64,000 nucleotides of DNA from VAZQ01 sp963827585. GTDB taxonomy: Bacteria > Pseudomonadota > Alphaproteobacteria > Rhizobiales > Xanthobacteraceae. Shown here in pieces: positions 62,516 through 64,000 of this stretch (positions within the stretch are counted from its first letter, which is position 1; the number at the start of each line of letters is the position of its first letter). Under the pieces are notes generated by a model. It saw only the letters and a list, made by a program, of their open reading frames with translations, was not told the origin of the DNA and did not search any database. Both the position numbers and the translations under genes were made by a program. The DNA lies in NCBI GenBank assembly GCA_963827585.1, contig CAWHCK010000013.1, positions 62,001-126,000 on the forward strand, written 5' to 3'.

Positions 62516-63928
62516 ATGGCGGCAATCTCCGAGCTCGGCGTCAGGGAGGCAGCGGAAGCGATACGCACCGGCGAGCTGACGGCGGAGGCGCTGGCCGAGG
62601 CGCTGCTGGCGCGGTGCGCGTCGGCGTCTTCGCTCAATGCCTTCATCAGCCTCGAACCCGACAGCGTGCGCGCCGCCGCCCGGCGCGCGGACCAGCACCG
62701 CCGGCGCGGCGGGCGGCTGGGACCGCTGCACGGCGTGCCGCTCGCACTCAAGGACAATATCGATACCGCCGATTTCCCGACAACGGCCGGAACGCCGGGC
62801 CTCGCCGCGCATCGCCCGAAACGCAATGCCGCGATCGTGCAGCAGCTGCTCGATGCCGGCGCCCTCGTGCTGGGCAAAGCCAATTTGCAGGAGTTGGCCT
62901 ACGGCCCGACCTCCAACAACGCGGCGTTCGGCCCGGCGCGCAACCCATACGATCGAACGCGCATTCCGGGCGGCTCGAGCGGCGGTACCGCGGCGGCGGT
63001 CGCGGCCCGCCTCGCCCCGGCCGGGCTCGGCACCGATACTGCCGGTTCGGTGCGCGTGCCGGGAGCGCTGTGCGGCATCGTGAGCTTCCGTCCCAGCACC
63101 TTGCGCTGGTCGCAGGCCGGCATCGTGCCGATCTCGCACACCCGTGACACCGCGGGGCCGATGGCGCGCAACGTCGCCGATTGTGTGCTGCTCGACGGCA
63201 TTGTGACCGGTGGCGCGACCGCGATCGCGCCCGCCGATCTCGCGGGCCTGCGCCTCGGGGTGCCGCGCGGCCATTTCTGGGAGAATCTGGATGCCGAGCT
63301 GGCGGAGATCCTCGAGGGCGCGCTGGTGCGACTGCGCGACTCGGGTGTCGTTCTGGTCGAGGGCGACGTCGCCGATGTCGCCGCGCTCGACGCCGCCGCG
63401 GGCTTTCCCATTGCGCTCTACGAGTTCGTGACGGATCTCGACCGCTATCTCGCCGAGCATGCGACCGGCCTCGACTTTGCGAGCCTGGTGGCGCAGGTGA
63501 AGAGCCCGGCAGTGAAGGACGCGGTCGAGGGCCTGCTGGGCGCCGGGGCGGTGTCCGAGGCCGCCTATCGCGAGGCTCTCGCGACGCATCGTCCGGCCCT
63601 GCAGGAAACGTATCGCCGCGCCTTCATGGAGCGCAACGTCGCCGCTCTGGTGTTCCCGACGACGCCGCTGCCGGCCGCCGGGATCGGCGAGGATTACACC
63701 GTCATGCTCAATGGCGTGCCGGTACCGACTTTGGCCACCTATATCCGCAACCTCGGCCCCGGCAGCGCCGCCGGCATCCCCGGCGTGACGCTGCCCGCCG
63801 GCATGACCAAGGCCGGGCTTCCGGTCGGCATCGCGATCGACGGGCCGGCAAATAGTGACGCCCAACTGTTGGCCATCGCCCTTGCGCTCGAGACCGCGCT
63901 GCCGCGGCTGCCGCCGCCGCGCATCTGA
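62516..63928 (+). CDS. Amidase-signature family hydrolase
   Basis: 470 residues. Amidase signature with the Ser-cisSer-Lys triad: Lys in GVPLALKDNIDTADFPTTAG, Ser in IPGGSSGGTAAAVAARLAPA and GLGTDTAGSVRVPGALCGIV. Resembles indoleacetamide-hydrolase and GatA-like amidases; it is not part of a gatCAB cluster. The ATG at 62516 has GGAGGGA at 62503-62509. It is the last gene of the regulator-udh-amidase run, 29 bases after udh; its substrate in a sugar-acid locus is unexplained. Remaining 72 bases of the window hold no gene. Confidence 0.88.
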   Translation: MAAISELGVREAAEAIRTGELTAEALAEALLARCASASSLNAFISLEPDSVRAAARRADQHRRRGGRLGPLHGVPLALKDNIDTADFPTTAGTPGLAAHRPKRNAAIVQQLLDAGALVLGKANLQELAYGPTSNNAAFGPARNPYDRTRIPGGSSGGTAAAVAARLAPAGLGTDTAGSVRVPGALCGIVSFRPSTLRWSQAGIVPISHTRDTAGPMARNVADCVLLDGIVTGGATAIAPADLAGLRLGVPRGHFWENLDAELAEILEGALVRLRDSGVVLVEGDVADVAALDAAAGFPIALYEFVTDLDRYLAEHATGLDFASLVAQVKSPAVKDAVEGLLGAGAVSEAAYREALATHRPALQETYRRAFMERNVAALVFPTTPLPAAGIGEDYTVMLNGVPVPTLATYIRNLGPGSAAGIPGVTLPAGMTKAGLPVGIAIDGPANSDAQLLAIALALETALPRLPPPRI

Positions 63929-64000
63929 CGCGGAGTCGTAGGTATCGTAGGGCTACATGCTGCGGCCGTCGAAGGGCGTGGGTGTGAGCGCCGCGACGTC

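Noticed and set aside
57870..63928. Defence or secretion island near the window end
   Set aside because: All genes are recognisable transport, regulation and metabolic enzymes; no nuclease, toxin, reverse transcriptase or phage gene is present.

Overview
The window is 64 kb of GC-rich chromosomal DNA from an alphaproteobacterium, most likely a Hyphomicrobiales (Rhizobiales) member near Bradyrhizobium/Nitrobacteraceae or Xanthobacteraceae. This rests on gene order (rpsF-rpsR-DUF2232; lptF-lptG-lptD-surA-pdxA-rsmA beside pepA-holC; pgsA-perM-hdaA-ppk-ppx), Omp25-like surface proteins, a DUF3551 protein, and dispersed palindromic repeats of rhizobial type. I see no rRNA, tRNA, CRISPR array, prophage, transposase or defence cassette.

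Layout: 1-1411, ribosomal rpsF-rpsR operon and the start of a DUF2232 membrane protein (minus). 1731-9216, fatty-acid synthesis (fabD, fabG, acpP, fabF) followed by mltG, yicC, gmk (plus). 9227-17431, minus-strand envelope operon lptF-lptG-lptD-surA-pdxA-rsmA. 17832-19911, pepA and holC. 20028-22078, tandem duplicate of an Omp25-like porin gene. 22655-29309, lipoprotein, ABC-F ATPase, cyclase, ndk, TerC, cold-shock protein, GST. 29370-36725, purN with only a stub of purM, then pgsA-perM-hdaA-ppk-ppx. 36750-48450, rnd, an operon of a TPP enzyme plus an enolase-superfamily enzyme, two M16 peptidase-family genes, aspS, an amidohydrolase, and speD/speE for spermidine. 48413-57652, a loose accessory stretch of small secreted or hypothetical proteins, a solute-binding protein, dienelactone hydrolase, glutathione peroxidase, a tautomerase and an SDR. 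57870-63928, a divergent catabolic locus: TRAP transporter dctPQM against a FadR-type regulator, a uronate-dehydrogenase-like enzyme and an amidase, with a palindromic operator candidate at the regulator start.

Two features dominate the second look. First, about 21 single-base frameshifts interrupt nine genes plus both porin copies, including essential ones (aspS, lptD); by my count 20 behave as an extra base and one as a missing base, which looks like insertion-dominated sequencing error, not decay. In each such gene I give the full locus span and the break positions. Second, several families of short palindromic repeats with CTAG ends are dispersed through the window, abut each other at shared CTAG tetranucleotides, and supply the stop codons of fabD, the ABC-F gene and speD. 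A third oddity is purM, reduced to a 19-codon reading frame in front of purN. I did not find a convincing new multi-gene system; the best candidates for unassigned function are the TPP-enzyme/enolase-superfamily operon and the amidase in the sugar-acid locus.
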